A DNA stretch of 64,000 bases from Codonopsis lanceolata (GCA_013146195.2 CM028378.1:13003828-13067827), one strand, 5' to 3'; shown: positions 45,290 to 57,028, counted from the first letter of the stretch. Made by a program: numbers and translations. The notes: generated by a model from the letters alone, not told the origin.

Positions 45290-46305
45290 TGATGTCTTAT
45301 TTTTTAATCTCGCAAGTGTGCGAATCAATTAAATTATAGCGTACGGAAAGCAAGGGTCAAACCACAGAGATTTGAATTTTGATTAAAGTAAATTTAACTA
45401 ATCTATTAAAATAACGCAATTATTAAATACTGGGGTTTTTGGGTTTTTTAAGATTGGTATAGGTCGTCAAATTATAATTCAGTCTTCATCCTAAATAATT
45501 CATCCAAATCTATATCCTCAAGAACAAGAACATATGAATTTCATATCTGTCACTTAGAAGCATATATATGAACCTAACCCTAACTTATCACTCTCGTGCA
45601 TCGATATGTTTAATTTATCACAATGGTGGGCCAGTGTACGACATATACATATGACCGTGCAGTTATCCACACCTCTTGGTCTTTACTACTGCGATATTAT
45701 TCATTAGGAAAAAACCAAATAATAAAGAGATTGATAAACACTGTGATCAACAAGATTTGATTGAATAAGAATATATAACAGAGCAAAAGATTCGATACAA
45801 GTTACCTCCAATTCCTAGATTATGGAGTTAGTTCTCCATAATTGAAAGTACAAAATCTTGAAGCATTCTTGGATAATCTTTCTTCATAGATAAAGAAAAA
45901 TAATACAGAACTTCTCTCCCCTTTTTCCTAACGGAAATAGATCTATTTATACCTAATAATTATATAACAAGTAGGAAAAGAAGATACAAAACGATAACAA
46001 CACTAAAGACTTCAAATAGAACTTGCACGTTTCCCAAGGCAACCAAAACTCATAAAAGTGGGCGGCTGATTTTGATGATAATAAGCTGATTTTCAGCTTT
46101 TGCCTTCAAGTTTCCAACTTTTGCACTTTGGTCCCTGAAGTTCTTCAATTAAGCATAAATTACATATATTCTGCACAATTGTTATGAAAAGTCCCTGAAA
46201 CTATAAAACAACACTAAAACATATATTAGACAACAAAAACCCCGAGAAATAACATAATTTAAGCTGGAATAATACCCAATAAATACGTATAAAACACATT
46301 TATTA
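45290..46305. mobile_element. Solo LTR, 1,016 bp
   Basis: Flanked by a perfect 5-bp duplication, GTGTC (45285-45289 and 46306-46310). It starts TGATGTC and ends TTATTA, where the related LTR at 25079-26624 ends CTATCA, so the terminal CA has mutated. Shared phrases include AAGGGTCAAACCACAGAGA and GATACAAGTTACCTCCAAT. There are no internal genes. Confidence 0.85.
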
Positions 46306-46310
46306 GTGTC

Positions 46311-47075
46311 AGGGTGAGATCACAATCAAATCTACAAATTGGTAAGGCTCATTTTCTATCATTGTGGAGTGTTAATGTGTTATAAAATTATGGCCAAAAT
46401 ACGAATTACCCCCCAAGGTTTCCACCCATCCCCAAAGTGGTACCCAACTTAAGGTTTGTGCCAAACTCATACCTTACATTTCAAATTGTCCCATTTTGCA
46501 CCCTAGTCCTAACGGGCGTTAGAAAACTAATAGAAAGTTAGCATGCGCATCTCACATGCATGGGTAATTTAGTCCTTTTACAAATTTAGCTTCCTTGGGT
46601 CAATAGTGTGGGATTGAAAATCATAGATTTGTTTGTAATTTTAGGGCAAGGATAAATCATGGTTAGCGGTGGGTTGTTGATTTATTGGTGATCTATGGAG
46701 GGTAAAGAGAGAAAGTGTGGAGAGAAGAAGAGAAGATGAGGAACAATCGAGTTGAAGATATTGACAGTGGGTTCAATGGAGGAGATTGTCATGCAAGCCG
46801 AATTAACGGGGGCGTCGGTTATCAAGGTACTCTTATGTATCCTCTCATCTTCGGCCAGATCTTCCTCCTCTCATCGATTACAGGGAAATCAATTATGGAG
46901 GTGGAGCATAGATGCTATTTTTAGCTTCTTTTTTTTTTTTGTGGAAAAGTTTTAAGAATTGATTATGGAGGTGGATCAAATCTCTCTCTATCTCTTTCTC
47001 TTTCTCTCTCTCTCTTGCGACCAGACTTGAAAAGTTTTCACTCATCAAGATTTGTGTCAGTGGGAACAAAACTCG
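46311..47075. other. Possible Mutator-like remnant, left part
   Basis: GGGTAATTTAGTCCTTTTAC near 46563 and AAAGACTAAATTACCCC near 47247 are inverted copies bracketing the WD40 fragment, suggesting MULE-type terminal repeats. The ORFs near 46715-46955 have no recognised family. CT repeats lie at 46981-47015. Confidence 0.35.
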
Positions 47076-47215
47076 AAACTGATGGACGGTCTTGTTGTCG
47101 GAGGCAGTGGCGAGGAAGTGACTGTCGGAGGAGAAGGCGATGTCGGAGATGCCGAGGCTGTGGTCCTGAAATTCCTGGAGTGGGAGCCGTTGGAGGTGGA
47201 CCATGTTCGGGCGGA
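47076..47215 (-). pseudogene. WD40 repeat fragment (WDR5-like)
   Basis: On the minus strand the peptide LQEFQDHSLGISDIAFSSDS then HFLATASDNKTV matches one WD40 repeat of the kind found in plant WDR5-like proteins (GH...G.SD.AFSSDS...ASDDKT). Only one repeat of the usual seven is present; the surrounding ORF is unrelated low-complexity sequence, so this is a captured or decayed piece. Confidence 0.65.
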
Positions 47216-47431
47216 GAAGATGAATTAAAGAAGAAAAATTGATGAAAAAGACTAAATTACCCCTATAAGGTGAGGAAACATATGTCCACAAGTGTCTGCA
47301 ATCGAAAGGGAATTTTTTTCCCCCCGGTATTAGAAGAAGAAAAGGGCGGCAGAGGTGGCTTGGAGAGACAATATACCTTTGGGCATTTGAATTCTTCGAC
47401 AAATTCAAGTATTGGGAAGAGTTTCCAAAAT

Positions 47432-47434
<3 letters not shown>

Positions 47435-47476
<42 letters not shown>
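47435..47476. repeat. (GA)n microsatellite
   Basis: About 21 GA repeats. ORFs reading RERERE across it are artefacts. Confidence 0.95.
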
Positions 47477-47479
<3 letters not shown>

Positions 47480-48445
47480 ATAGGTTTGAAATTAATTTGG
47501 GTTGAAGAATCGCATCTACAGTTCGAAGTCGGTATAACTTAACTGCTTCTTGTGGTTAGTATAACTTAACTGCTTCTTGTTGATGCTTATAAAATGAATA
47601 CTAACACTCACATTTAATTAGATATCAACAATTTTGAGTATGTAAAATGTAATTAAACCGGGGTAATGGCGTAAGGCCTACCACCCAACCGGTGGGGCAT
47701 CCTCATCCTTAGCAGAAGAACCGGTGATCCGAATCTTCACAGCAACTAATGCCACCCCACGACCACCACCACCCCCACCACCCCCACCCAACAACCATTT
47801 TCATCTTTTCTCTTCACTCTCCCTTGGCCCAAATTACCACTGACCTCCTGTCATCTAGAACCCTAATTCACATTCTCTACCAGTCTGTAAATATTGTGTG
47901 GAATCTCTAATATTAATAACACGATCATTTTTCTGTATTATCATGTTCGATCAAAAAGCCACCTTGTGGGAGGGAGAGGGAATTTTATTAATTCTTCTTC
48001 TTCTGGTGCTTTCTGATTAAAGAAGGGCGAGAAAAGTTGATTATCGAAGCTTAATCTTTTCTGGACAGGAATATACTCTCTTTTGGCGTCATCATACACT
48101 AAAAGTCAATAAAAGCATAAACAAACACAGAGCCGTAACGTCTTTCTCTCCCTTTGTGTATATATATATATATATTCATATAATTGTAATACTATATATA
48201 CACAAAAGTTCTTCGTCTTTATCTTAACTGTTGAAATTTTTTAATCCCTCACAAGTTGGTAAATTTGATTGTTAAATTACTCAAATTTTTGCTCAAATTT
48301 GGAGGGATCTGGGATTGAATAAATTACCCCTTCTGCGTTTGAGGAGTAGGTGAAAAGTCAGAGCTTATAAATTGCAGTAGCTATATATATATATTTATAG
48401 AGAGAGATAGAGAGAGAGAAGAATAAGAAGAAGAAGGGATAAGAG
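47477..48445 (+). promoter_or_regulatory. Upstream region of the aminotransferase gene
   Basis: No other gene is seen. TATA-like runs lie at 48161-48175 and near 48193-48202; a GA-rich leader (48400-48440) directly precedes the ATG. The transcription start cannot be fixed. CACCACC repeats near 47760-47790 are low complexity. Confidence 0.4.
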
Positions 48446-51400
48446 ATGGGTTCGTATGGGATGCTAGCAAGGAGGGTTGTTCAGACTGAAACCCCTGTCA
48501 TGGTTCAGGTCCATTTCTTCGCTTTCAAAACCCTAATTCTGGTTCCTTTTTCGTCTACCCTTTTATATGTTTGTGTGTGAAGTTGATTGATATGTGTGGA
48601 AAGAAATTTGATTGTTTGCGTGTGTGTGTTTTGGCAATTGGAGAAAGATGTAGAAAGTTTTGATGAGAAAGATGTATTGGGTTTGCAGATTCAAGAATTG
48701 GTGCGGGGTATAAAGGGTGCCATATCACTAGCTCAGGTTTGTTTACTTTCCCCAATGTTTCTGGAACTTGTCATATCATTAGTTCTTTGTAATGTGGATT
48801 TTTCCAAGATATCTTGAAACCTTGAATAGTCTGTCTGCTTGGTAGAAGTGGTACAAATTTATTTCTTATTTCCCAATATATGGAAATCATTACATTCAAC
48901 ATATGAAGTTATTATTTGATAACACCCTTATTAATTAAATGTAAAATCCTCGCTTCATCCTTTGAACTTATTCTTTCGTGTATTGTAACAGAGTTTGCTT
49001 GATTTACTAATCAATTGTACAGTGTTTATTGTGTCCTCAGCTGTAATTTATACTACCTGCCTACATTGTTAATGCTACAAAAACATTTAGAACTTCTTCC
49101 CAGTTCCCAAATGTTAGATTAATTCTGTAAAGTACTGCTTCCGTCTAAAATAAATGTCCATTTTTTTCATGATCTTAAATGTAAAAATCCTTAATTCAGT
49201 TTTTAAATTTATATTTTTCATGTATTTTGACAGAATTTACTTGATTTATGAATCAATTGTACAGCGTTTGAGTCATTGGCTGTAATTTTATCCTACCTGT
49301 CTTTTTGGTTAATGTTACAGAAACATATAGAACCTCTTCACGATGTTAGATTAAGTCTCTATAAAGTACTCCATCCAAAATGAGTGTTCATTTTAGTTCA
49401 TCGTCTGTTAAAATGAACAATCTTGTCATAATGTGTGATTGTTAGGGAGTGTGAGCTGTTAAAATTTTCTGAGTCCTTGCCCTTATGTCAGTCGAGGTAG
49501 TGTAGAAGTGTCATAAATTCAACGTTACAGCTGGATAATCTAACTGGTTTGAATGTTAAGCAGGAGGGATACTTTATTTTACATTCACTTACACCTTTGA
49601 ATCCCTTGTTCGATAAACGTGAATAAATAATCTCCCTTCACTCCTAAATTATTGTCTTGGTTTGACTTTTTGAGTCAAACTATTTGTTTTTCAAATGAAA
49701 ATAACATGTATATTTTTTCTTTTTATAATCACAAAACACGTACAGAAAAAAAATGTGTCAAAATTTCGTTTAAATAACACCTAGTTTGACTCAAACAGGA
49801 CAATAATTTAGTTTACTGTTTTGGAGCATGTTAGATTTGGATGGGATTTGAAAATAGTTCTTTTGTTTTTGAAACAACGAATTGAAACCTGTTATTGTCT
49901 TCCGGCTATTTGCCACTAGTGTACATGGAAACTGACTGTGCTGACTATTTGGTACTATCTCGTTCTTAAATATGTAGGGGGTAGTGTATTGGCAACCACC
50001 CAAGCAGGCACTGGAAAAAGTTAAAGAGCTCGTACACGAGCCTTCAGTTAGCTGTTATGGTCATGATGAAGGTCTTCCTGAGCTGAGGGAGGCATTGATT
50101 AAGAAGGTACATCAAAAAAATTAAAATAAATTCCTGTCTGTGTTAAGTCAATACATGTGTTTTTGAGTTCTACCATCTCAGCATGCTGATTCATGCTTTT
50201 ATAGTTTGGTGGCACAACATTGAATGAAGTGTGTAGTGCAGTGCACTAGTCATTGTTTTACGGATCATCTTTTCGTTGGGGCTTATAGTCACTTTGCACA
50301 TGGATTTGTTTTTATTTTATCAACTTGCTATAATATGTTTTTGCAGTTGCACAGAGAGAATAAGTTATGCAAATCGTCAGTGATGGTTACTGCAGGTGCA
50401 AATCAGGTAAATGATCTTGTTTTTATCTTTTATTCTCTTCTTGGAATTCGTAAGAAGGCTAAGTACGTCACTTTGGGGAAAGCTACCACAGTTATATTAG
50501 GAGGTTTTCACAAAAGGAAAGAAGAAGAGCAAAGGAATAATGCCAAGCTAGTTGACAAGCCATTTGCAATGTTAGCTAGCATCTAAGTTAGTGATTTAGT
50601 TTTAAGTCCCTACTGTTACAATTACAATGTATTCTTATTATCATATATTGCTCTTGTAAATGGATTATTTCCTTGTCTTAAGTTGTTCTTTGGATTATCT
50701 TTAGAGATTTCTTGAAGAACCAAATATAAATTTTATAACTAAGATATTGTGGTTCTCTTGAGGCAGTTTGAAAAATTCATTCTGATTGAGGAAAGCCAGC
50801 CTTTATAGAACATCCTTTCTAAACTGACTGTCTACAATTCATTACAAATATGGCTTGTGAGATACACGAGTGCTATTTTTCCCTAACTAGTTACATATTC
50901 TGTTCGCAAAATTGGGATGAAAATAAGTCTGGAGTACCATGTATATTGAAATGACTGTCCTATTAGTCTTTGTTCATAATTATTCTTGATTTGCATATTC
51001 AAAGTTTTATCATAATAAGATGAATCTGTTCGTGGTTAAGTATGAAAGAGGTAACCTTTGTCTATTAATGATTACTTGCAGGCATTTGTGAATATTGTGC
51101 TTACGTTGTGTGATGCTGGGGATTCTGTGGTTATGTTTGCACCATACTACTTCAATGCATACATGTCATTCCAGATGACAGGCATTACTAACATTCTGGT
51201 GGGTCCTGGTGATCCAAAGACACTTCATCCAGATGCAGGTTGAAGCTTATTGGAGCCCCACTAGTCATTTTTATATTTCTGTATACTTTCTGGACTTCAA
51301 CTTTAAGGCTATACTGAATTGATTTTATTTATGCACAGAAGTTTGTGCATAGGATAATTTAAAGATTTCTCCTTTACGTTAGTCTAAAGCTGATAGTCAG

Positions 51401-54185
51401 AGTACTTGGATTTTGGGTTTTTAGCTAGTAAGTATATATAGAGTGCTCGTTGGGATTAGTTAGAAAATTACGTTGGAATGGTCTAAGTTTGGAAAATTAC
51501 GTTTTTTATTAATCATTGATAACAATTTGACTTATAATAGGTTTAAGCTCTCATAATCAAGAAGATAATTATGTAAGCGGGATTTTGGAGTTTACAAGGT
51601 GTTGCGAGTATTCTCTAGCCAATGTTTTTGTTGGCGAACTCTGTTTCACTGTTTTTAGATGGACAGTTTTTGCACCTAAAGTGGGTTGCGTTTTACCAAG
51701 TGGCAAAAGGAGTGAATTAGTGTCTAGTAGCTTATGATATTTTCTTCACCTCTTTCTTGAACTTGAAGGTGCTGGTGAGAGTGGTTGAGGAGATGGTTAT
51801 GTAGCCGAGAGGTGTTAAGGTGTGTAGAAAGGTTAAGAAGTGAGGAGGACTAGCCCTCAAATTTTTTATGGTGGTAACTATCTTAGTTATGGATTCGTTC
51901 CATACTATTACTAAGTTGGTTGTGTAATACCCTGATGCCACATTGAATAGATGTGGAAAATGTCTACCTGCCACCAATTACCTCTAGGCACCAACATTAA
52001 CCATGAACTTTTGGGTAGGCGTGTGATGGGTCTAGCTGACCTAGGGGTTAGAGAGCCAATCAGCTGGTGTGTTGGCCATACGTAGTGCACCGCGGGTTTG
52101 GGGCATTACCAATAGTATTTAAGCACGTCCCGATCGGAAATGTGGAGCAAAGTGCTTTGCGGGACAAAAATGTGGAACAAAGTGCTGTGCGGGACTCAAT
52201 GTGGAACAAAGTGCTATGTAGGACAAAAATGTGGAACAAAGGACTATGGGGAATAAAGTGCTACATCACTAGAGAAGTGGTAGAAGCCATCTCTTTGAAT
52301 ATGACATTGCCTATGATGTCGATCCTAGTTGGCCTTGACGAGAACGTCAAGGATTTAAGAAAGGGAGATTGTAATATCCTGATGTCACATTGAATAGATG
52401 TGGAAAATAATTTATGGACTTTTGGGTGGGTGTGTGGTGGTCCTAGTTGACCGAGGAGCTTAGAGGGCTAGTTCGTGGGCCATTCATAACAAATTAAGCT
52501 TTCAGGCTTCGGGCGTTACAAATAGTATCAAAGCGGGTCTCGACCGGAAATGTTGAACAAAGGGCTATGCTACATCGCTTGAGAAGTGGTAGGTGCCATT
52601 GGGATTAAAGCCACCTCTTCAATCCGACATAGCCTAGGATGCCGATCTTAGTGATTCTTGATGGGGGTATTACAAATAGTATCAGAACGGTTTCACGACC
52701 GGAAAAATATAAGAGTATCCCGGCCAAAAATGTGAAACAAAGTGATGTGCGGGAAGAAGTGATACATTTTGAGAAGCGGTAGAAGCCGCCTCTTGAACCC
52801 GTAAAGCCACCTTTTGAATCCGAAATTGCTCGAAATGCCGATCCCAGTGAGTCTTGACAAGGACGTCAAGGATTTAAATGGGAGTGATTGTAATAGCCTG
52901 ATTCTACATCGAATACATGTAGAAATATGTGTGTTTTATTAGTGGCCACCTACTATCATGAGACATTAGCATTATTCGACAGGTTGTTAAAGAGATATTA
53001 CGCAGGAATTTTTGTCAAGTGTCTAGCTGTATGAATATTGAGCTGAATTGTCTGCCCGGATTTGTTTACCTCGCATGGGTTCTTATAGATATCTTGATTT
53101 CAGACTGGTTAGAAAGAACTCTGCGGGAGACAAAACCAACTCCAAAGCTTGTGACTGTTGTGAATCCTGGCAACCCATCCGGAACTTATATTCCCGAACC
53201 CCTTCTCAAGGTAGATAGATCTCTTTCACCTACTCATCTCACTTCCTGTTTTCTTTATGTTTTTAACTTTTTGTTCCATTTCATTTATACTTGCAAATAG
53301 AGGATATCAGATGTCTGCAAAGATGCTGGATGTTGGCTTGTTGTAGATAACACATATGAGTAAGTGTCTTCTTGTTTGGATGGTCTATCCAGATTTGACT
53401 GCACTTCAGAATTTTCCCCATGATCTCTTCTCTATTCCCTTGTTTTTAAAGTATACAATCTGTTTTATCCTCCAGCATTGCTCTTGAGTGATACCGTACC
53501 ATGTAGTAGAAGTCTTAACTATCACGTAAATGCAGGTATTTTATGTATGATGGCTTGAAGCACTCGTGCATAGAGGGCAATCACATAGTCAATATCTTTT
53601 CATTCTCTAAAGCATATGGGATGATGGGTTGGCGAGTTGGATATGTAAGTAATGTACAATTGGTTTTGCTCATTTCCTCAATAAATCTTGGTGTTGGCTG
53701 CAAGAAATTTATTTTCGTGATATAATATGCAGATAGCATTTCCTTCAGAAGTGGAGGGCTTTGCAGCTCAACTCCTCAAAGTCCAAGACAACATACCCAT
53801 ATGTGCTTCTATAATCTCACAGCGACTGGCCCTTCACTCTTTAGAAGTGGGACCAGAGTGGGTCACTGATCAGGTGAAAGATCTTGCCAAAAACAGAGCA
53901 CTTGTTCTAGAAGGACTATCTCCCTTGGGAGAGGGAGCAGTGAAAGGTGGAGAAGGTGCAATCTACTTGTGGGCAAAGCTTCCAGATAAATATGTTGATG
54001 AATTTGAGGTAGTTCGCTGGCTGGCTTGGAAACACAAGGTGGTGGTGATCCCCGGAGGTGCCTGTGGCTGTCCGGGACATGTTAGGATCTCGTTTGGAGG
54101 GTTGAGAGAAACTGACTGTCAGCTTGCTGCAGAAAGGCTGAGGAAGGGGTTAGAAGAATTGGTGAAAGATGGAATGGCTGAATGA
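48446..54185 (+). CDS. VAS1: PLP-dependent aminotransferase, VAS1/ISS1 type (methionine/aromatic)
   Basis: Nine exons: 48446-48508, 48689-48736, 49978-50106, 50347-50406, 51082-51238, 53104-53210, 53301-53359, 53536-53644 and 53733-54185 (TGA). All introns are GT-AG, all phases agree, and the product is 394 aa, the family's usual length. It is a fold-type I class I/II aminotransferase. Seen: TAGANQ near residues 95-100, NPGNPSG at 173-179, D204 and Y207 (VVDNTYEYF) for cofactor contacts, K233 in SFSKAYGMMGW as the Schiff-base lysine, and R362 (HVRISFGG) for the substrate carboxylate. No targeting peptide is evident, so cytosol is likely. Arabidopsis VAS1/ISS1 moves an amino group from methionine or aromatic amino acids to 2-oxo acids such as indole-3-pyruvate, lowering auxin and ethylene precursors. 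Introns 2 and 5 hold mobile-element insertions, but no exon is damaged. Confidence 0.95.
48940..49400. repeat. Tandem duplication (~240 bp) in intron 2
   Basis: Two diverged copies, about 48940-49170 and 49181-49400, share ATCAATTGTACAG.GTTT, GCTGTAATTT and ATGTTAGATTAA in the same order. Confidence 0.8.
49632..49812. mobile_element. Short MITE in intron 2
   Basis: CTCCTAAATTATTGTC near 49645 and GACAATAATTTAG near 49799 are inverted ends of a segment of about 180 bp. Inside them TTTGACT and AGTCAAA pairs add a second fold. It resembles the Stowaway-like elements elsewhere in the window. Confidence 0.6.
51923..53003 (+). mobile_element. TRIM-like retroelement, tandem copies in intron 5
   Basis: Short LTR-like blocks starting TGTAATA(C/T)CCTGAT occur at 51923, 52370 and 52889. 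Matching ends ((G/A)TTACA or ATTACC) lie at 52110, 52520 and 52674, each followed by AATAGTAT(C/T).A. That follow-on resembles the TGGTATCAGAGC priming site with changes. Purine-rich stretches precede the internal LTR starts (AAGAAAGGGAGAT at 52357; ATGGGAGTGAT at 52878). No coding capacity. This is the layout of a terminal-repeat retrotransposon in miniature, present as overlapping tandem copies. Confidence 0.65.
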
Positions 54186-54492
54186 TGGTTCCCATCAGTA
54201 AACTACAGTTCAAAATTGATATTTAGACCCAACCAGTTGACGCAAACACTCGCTGGTTCATCCCTTCAATAAATGGAAACTTCTGACGTCGAAGTCATAA
54301 AGAGAAACCTCTTTTATTTATTTTTTCTTATGTGTATCTATAGCTAAAAGCGAACTCTTTTACCTCCAAGAAAAAAGAAAAGGATAGGAAATCGAGAAAG
54401 CGAACTCTGTTGGGTGCAGTAATTAGTTTAGTATAGGTAAAATCTTGGCGTGTTTCATTAAGTTCCAGTGAAAGCTTAAATATGAAATGAAA
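54186..54492. terminator. 3' UTR and downstream region of the aminotransferase gene
   Basis: AATAAA at about 54269 (TTCAATAAATGG), 84 bases after the stop codon, is a suitable polyadenylation signal. No further gene is present before the Helitron. Confidence 0.5.
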
Positions 54493-55000
54493 CTAGATTA
54501 TGTGCCCGTTCCTATGACACGGTATCAGTATGAGATGATGTCAGTATTCAAAATAATCAATTTGAAATCAATATCTCTCGGTAATCAATTAAAATAATAT
54601 GATTATTCAACAGTGACAAAAAAAACTTGAGAGGGATAATCAGTCTCAAGTTTTGTAAATTTTTTTAGGGAAACAAGATCGATATCTTTCTAGATTCTAT
54701 TAATAGAAATAAAATAACAAACTTAAGGGGGACAATAGTCTTATCCTTGAGAGAAACGTTATATAATGAAGAGAAAAATGATACGAAGAATATAAGGAAA
54801 AAGATACAGAGAAGAGAAATGATATAGAGTAAAGGAAGACAAACGTAAGAATTAAATTAGATATTTCCTATATTGTTACTGGGATTTACAAAATTTAGCA
54901 ATATATTGGCCAATAATTAACTTTTAAAAACTAATAGTTATGTTTTGTAAAAATGAATTATGACCGATAACTTTTCGGAAAAGATCGATTATAATATAGA
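54493..55000 (-). mobile_element. Short non-autonomous Helitron
   Basis: On the minus strand it starts TCTATATTATAATCG at 55000, preceded by A, and ends with a hairpin (CCGT...ACGG) and CTAG at 54496-54493, followed by T. Its 3' part resembles that of the 9.96-kb Helitron (GTGCCCGT.TTC.., GATGTCAGTATT, TTATTCAACAGTG). Length is 508 bp with no gene content. Confidence 0.65.
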
Positions 55001-55109
55001 TTGTTGAGCTCGATTCAGGTGTTCAGTTTTTCCCACAATATGTCTCTTGTTGCAGCGACGTTAATGATCTTTTCAATGGATATAAGTTACAATACTATGT
55101 TTGAATCTT

Positions 55110-56631
55110 GGACAAACTACACAATTGGTCCTTGTACTTTTGAGTTTTTTTTGGTTTTCGTCCCTGTACAAAAATTCGTTTGCCAATAGTCCTCGTACCA
55201 ATCAATTTCAACGAAGTTGGTCATTCCGTCTAGTTCCGTTAGTTTGGAACCATTAAGTCAGTACACGTGGGGCTCACGTGTATTTTGGGAAGGGTAATAT
55301 AGTCATTTTGCGCGTTCAACCAAATTATGACTTAAATCAAGTATTAATCTACTGTAGGGGGATGTTTGAAAAATTATTAGGCGCTTGCTTAGTCTTTTCG
55401 ACTAAGCTACTGCCCATTTTACGGTAAGTTGAGAGGTTCAAAGGCGCACTGTTCACCCATCTCCATATACAACCGCCACCGGCTCCTTCCGCCTCTGTTC
55501 TCCCCGATTCCGGCGAATCAGTTCCAGCCTGGCAACTTATATCTCTTTCGCCAGGCGTCGACAATAACCCCAATCTCAGATCTGGCGGCCTCCTTTCTCC
55601 GTCTCCAGCCGTGAGAATCAAAAGTCACAGCCATGTGGATCCAAATCACAGCAATCTTCATCCAGCCAGCCGCCATCTTCAACTGCCGCCGCCCCTATTT
55701 CAACTTCACAGCTGGCCCCAGCTTCAAAAGCCCCCTATGAAATACCCATAGCCTCTCCATCTCCTCTCCCACCATGTCAGGAAACATCCCTGTTATTTAT
55801 CTCCCAGCTTCATCCACGCTCACTCAATGCCAATTCCATGACCGACCGAGCTCCTTCCGCTCTAAGTCTCTCTCCCCAGTTCGCTCCGACCTCCCTTCCC
55901 TGTCACCAACTCCAGTCATGGCTCCTCAGATTTGTGCCGATCAATCCATCCCACACGCTCTCTCTTCTCCGGCGAATCTCCATCGGCGGCCTCCAGCAAT
56001 CTCCCTCCATCCATCTTCTTGTTTCTTCTCCGACGTCATCTCCAGTTCGAGGCTCTTCCTTCACCAGCCGCTATCCTAAATTCCGACATCCCTCCTCTCT
56101 TCTCTGGCGACCCCCAACCGCTGGGTTTCACCACTTATCGTCATCTCGATCCATTGTCGAATCAAAGCCAACACTAAGTAAACCTTAATTGCGAACTTGA
56201 TAGAGCCAGTCGAGTTCATCGGATGCGGAGACCCAGAATGATTCTGGTGGGAGGTCCGGGTGAATTATCGGATCGAGTTCGTGGGTCGAGGTGGGAAGGC
56301 TTTAATCGTCATCTCCATCGCCAGTGGTAATATCACCGGGATTCTGAAAGGGTACGGGAGAGAGAAATTGGAGGAAGAAGAAATGGCACCATTATTAATG
56401 ATGCATTATTTTGTTTTTATATATTTTAATATTGGTCCCTATATTTTAATAGATAATGACTATTTTACCCTTCAAAAAATACACGTGCGTGTCACATGAT
56501 CGTACTTAACGACCAAAAGTTGACGGAAGGACCAATGGTGTAAAAGTTTTCAGTTTAGGGACCATTTGCGAGGTGTAGGAATGAATAGTCAAGAACCCCA
56601 AAAGTACAGAGACCAATTGTGTAGTTTGTCC
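55110..56631. mobile_element. Pack-MULE-like Mutator element, 1,522 bp
   Basis: The ends are inverted copies beginning GGACAAACTACACAATTGGT, with homology continuing about 40 bp. A perfect 9-bp duplication, TTGAATCTT, flanks it (55101-55109 and 56632-56640), the Mutator hallmark. The middle (about 55430-56360) is much more GC-rich than the surroundings, like captured gene DNA. There is no transposase. Confidence 0.9.
55430..56400. other. GC-rich cargo of the Pack-MULE-like element
   Basis: Overlapping plus-strand ORFs (55774-56079, 55838-56188) read as Ser/Pro-rich sequence (SLSPQFAPTSLP) with no family match I can name, and reading in several frames is equally open. It may be a leader or first exon of a captured gene. 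I do not assign a function. Confidence 0.4.
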
Positions 56632-56767
56632 TTGAATCTTTGAGAGGTGAAGTGTCTATCTGCTTGCCTGCCTGGTGAGATTGTAACCTATGCATCTCTT
56701 TTGACACAACATTTTCTTTTCAAAAATCAGTTTCTTTCTTTTATTTTATTTTGCACTATGCATAATA

Positions 56768-57026
56768 CTCCCCCGTCCTTAAATTATTGTCCTGCTATTA
56801 TTTTTCGTCCGTCCCAAAATAATTATCTTATTTGAAATTTTCTTTTTTAGGACAACACTTTTACCACATTATCCTTACTTTTTCATCATACTTTAATTAT
56901 GGGTCATATACATATGAACTTTAAAGTAAACTACATATCAAACTAATATTAATAATCTATTCAAATGTCTTTTTTTAAAAACCGTATGCCAGGTCTATCA
57001 AGACGATAATTTAGAGACGGAATGCG
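56768..57026. mobile_element. Stowaway-like MITE
   Basis: Inverted ends CTCCCCCGTCCTTAAATTAT and ATAATTTAGAGACGGAATGC (revealing GCATTCCGTCTC) sit between TA dinucleotides (56766-56767 and 57027-57028). Length is 259 bp. The interior matches the 20.79-kb copy. Confidence 0.85.
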
Positions 57027-57028
57027 TA

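Noticed and set aside
47015..47542. Plus-strand ORFs with RRRCRRC and RERERE stretches
   Set aside because: The first is antisense to the WD40 fragment, the second is a GA-repeat artefact.
51923..52520. Identity as a Cassandra TRIM
   Set aside because: The terminal TGTAATA pattern and priming site fit TRIMs in general, but I could not find the 5S-rRNA-like promoter that defines Cassandra.
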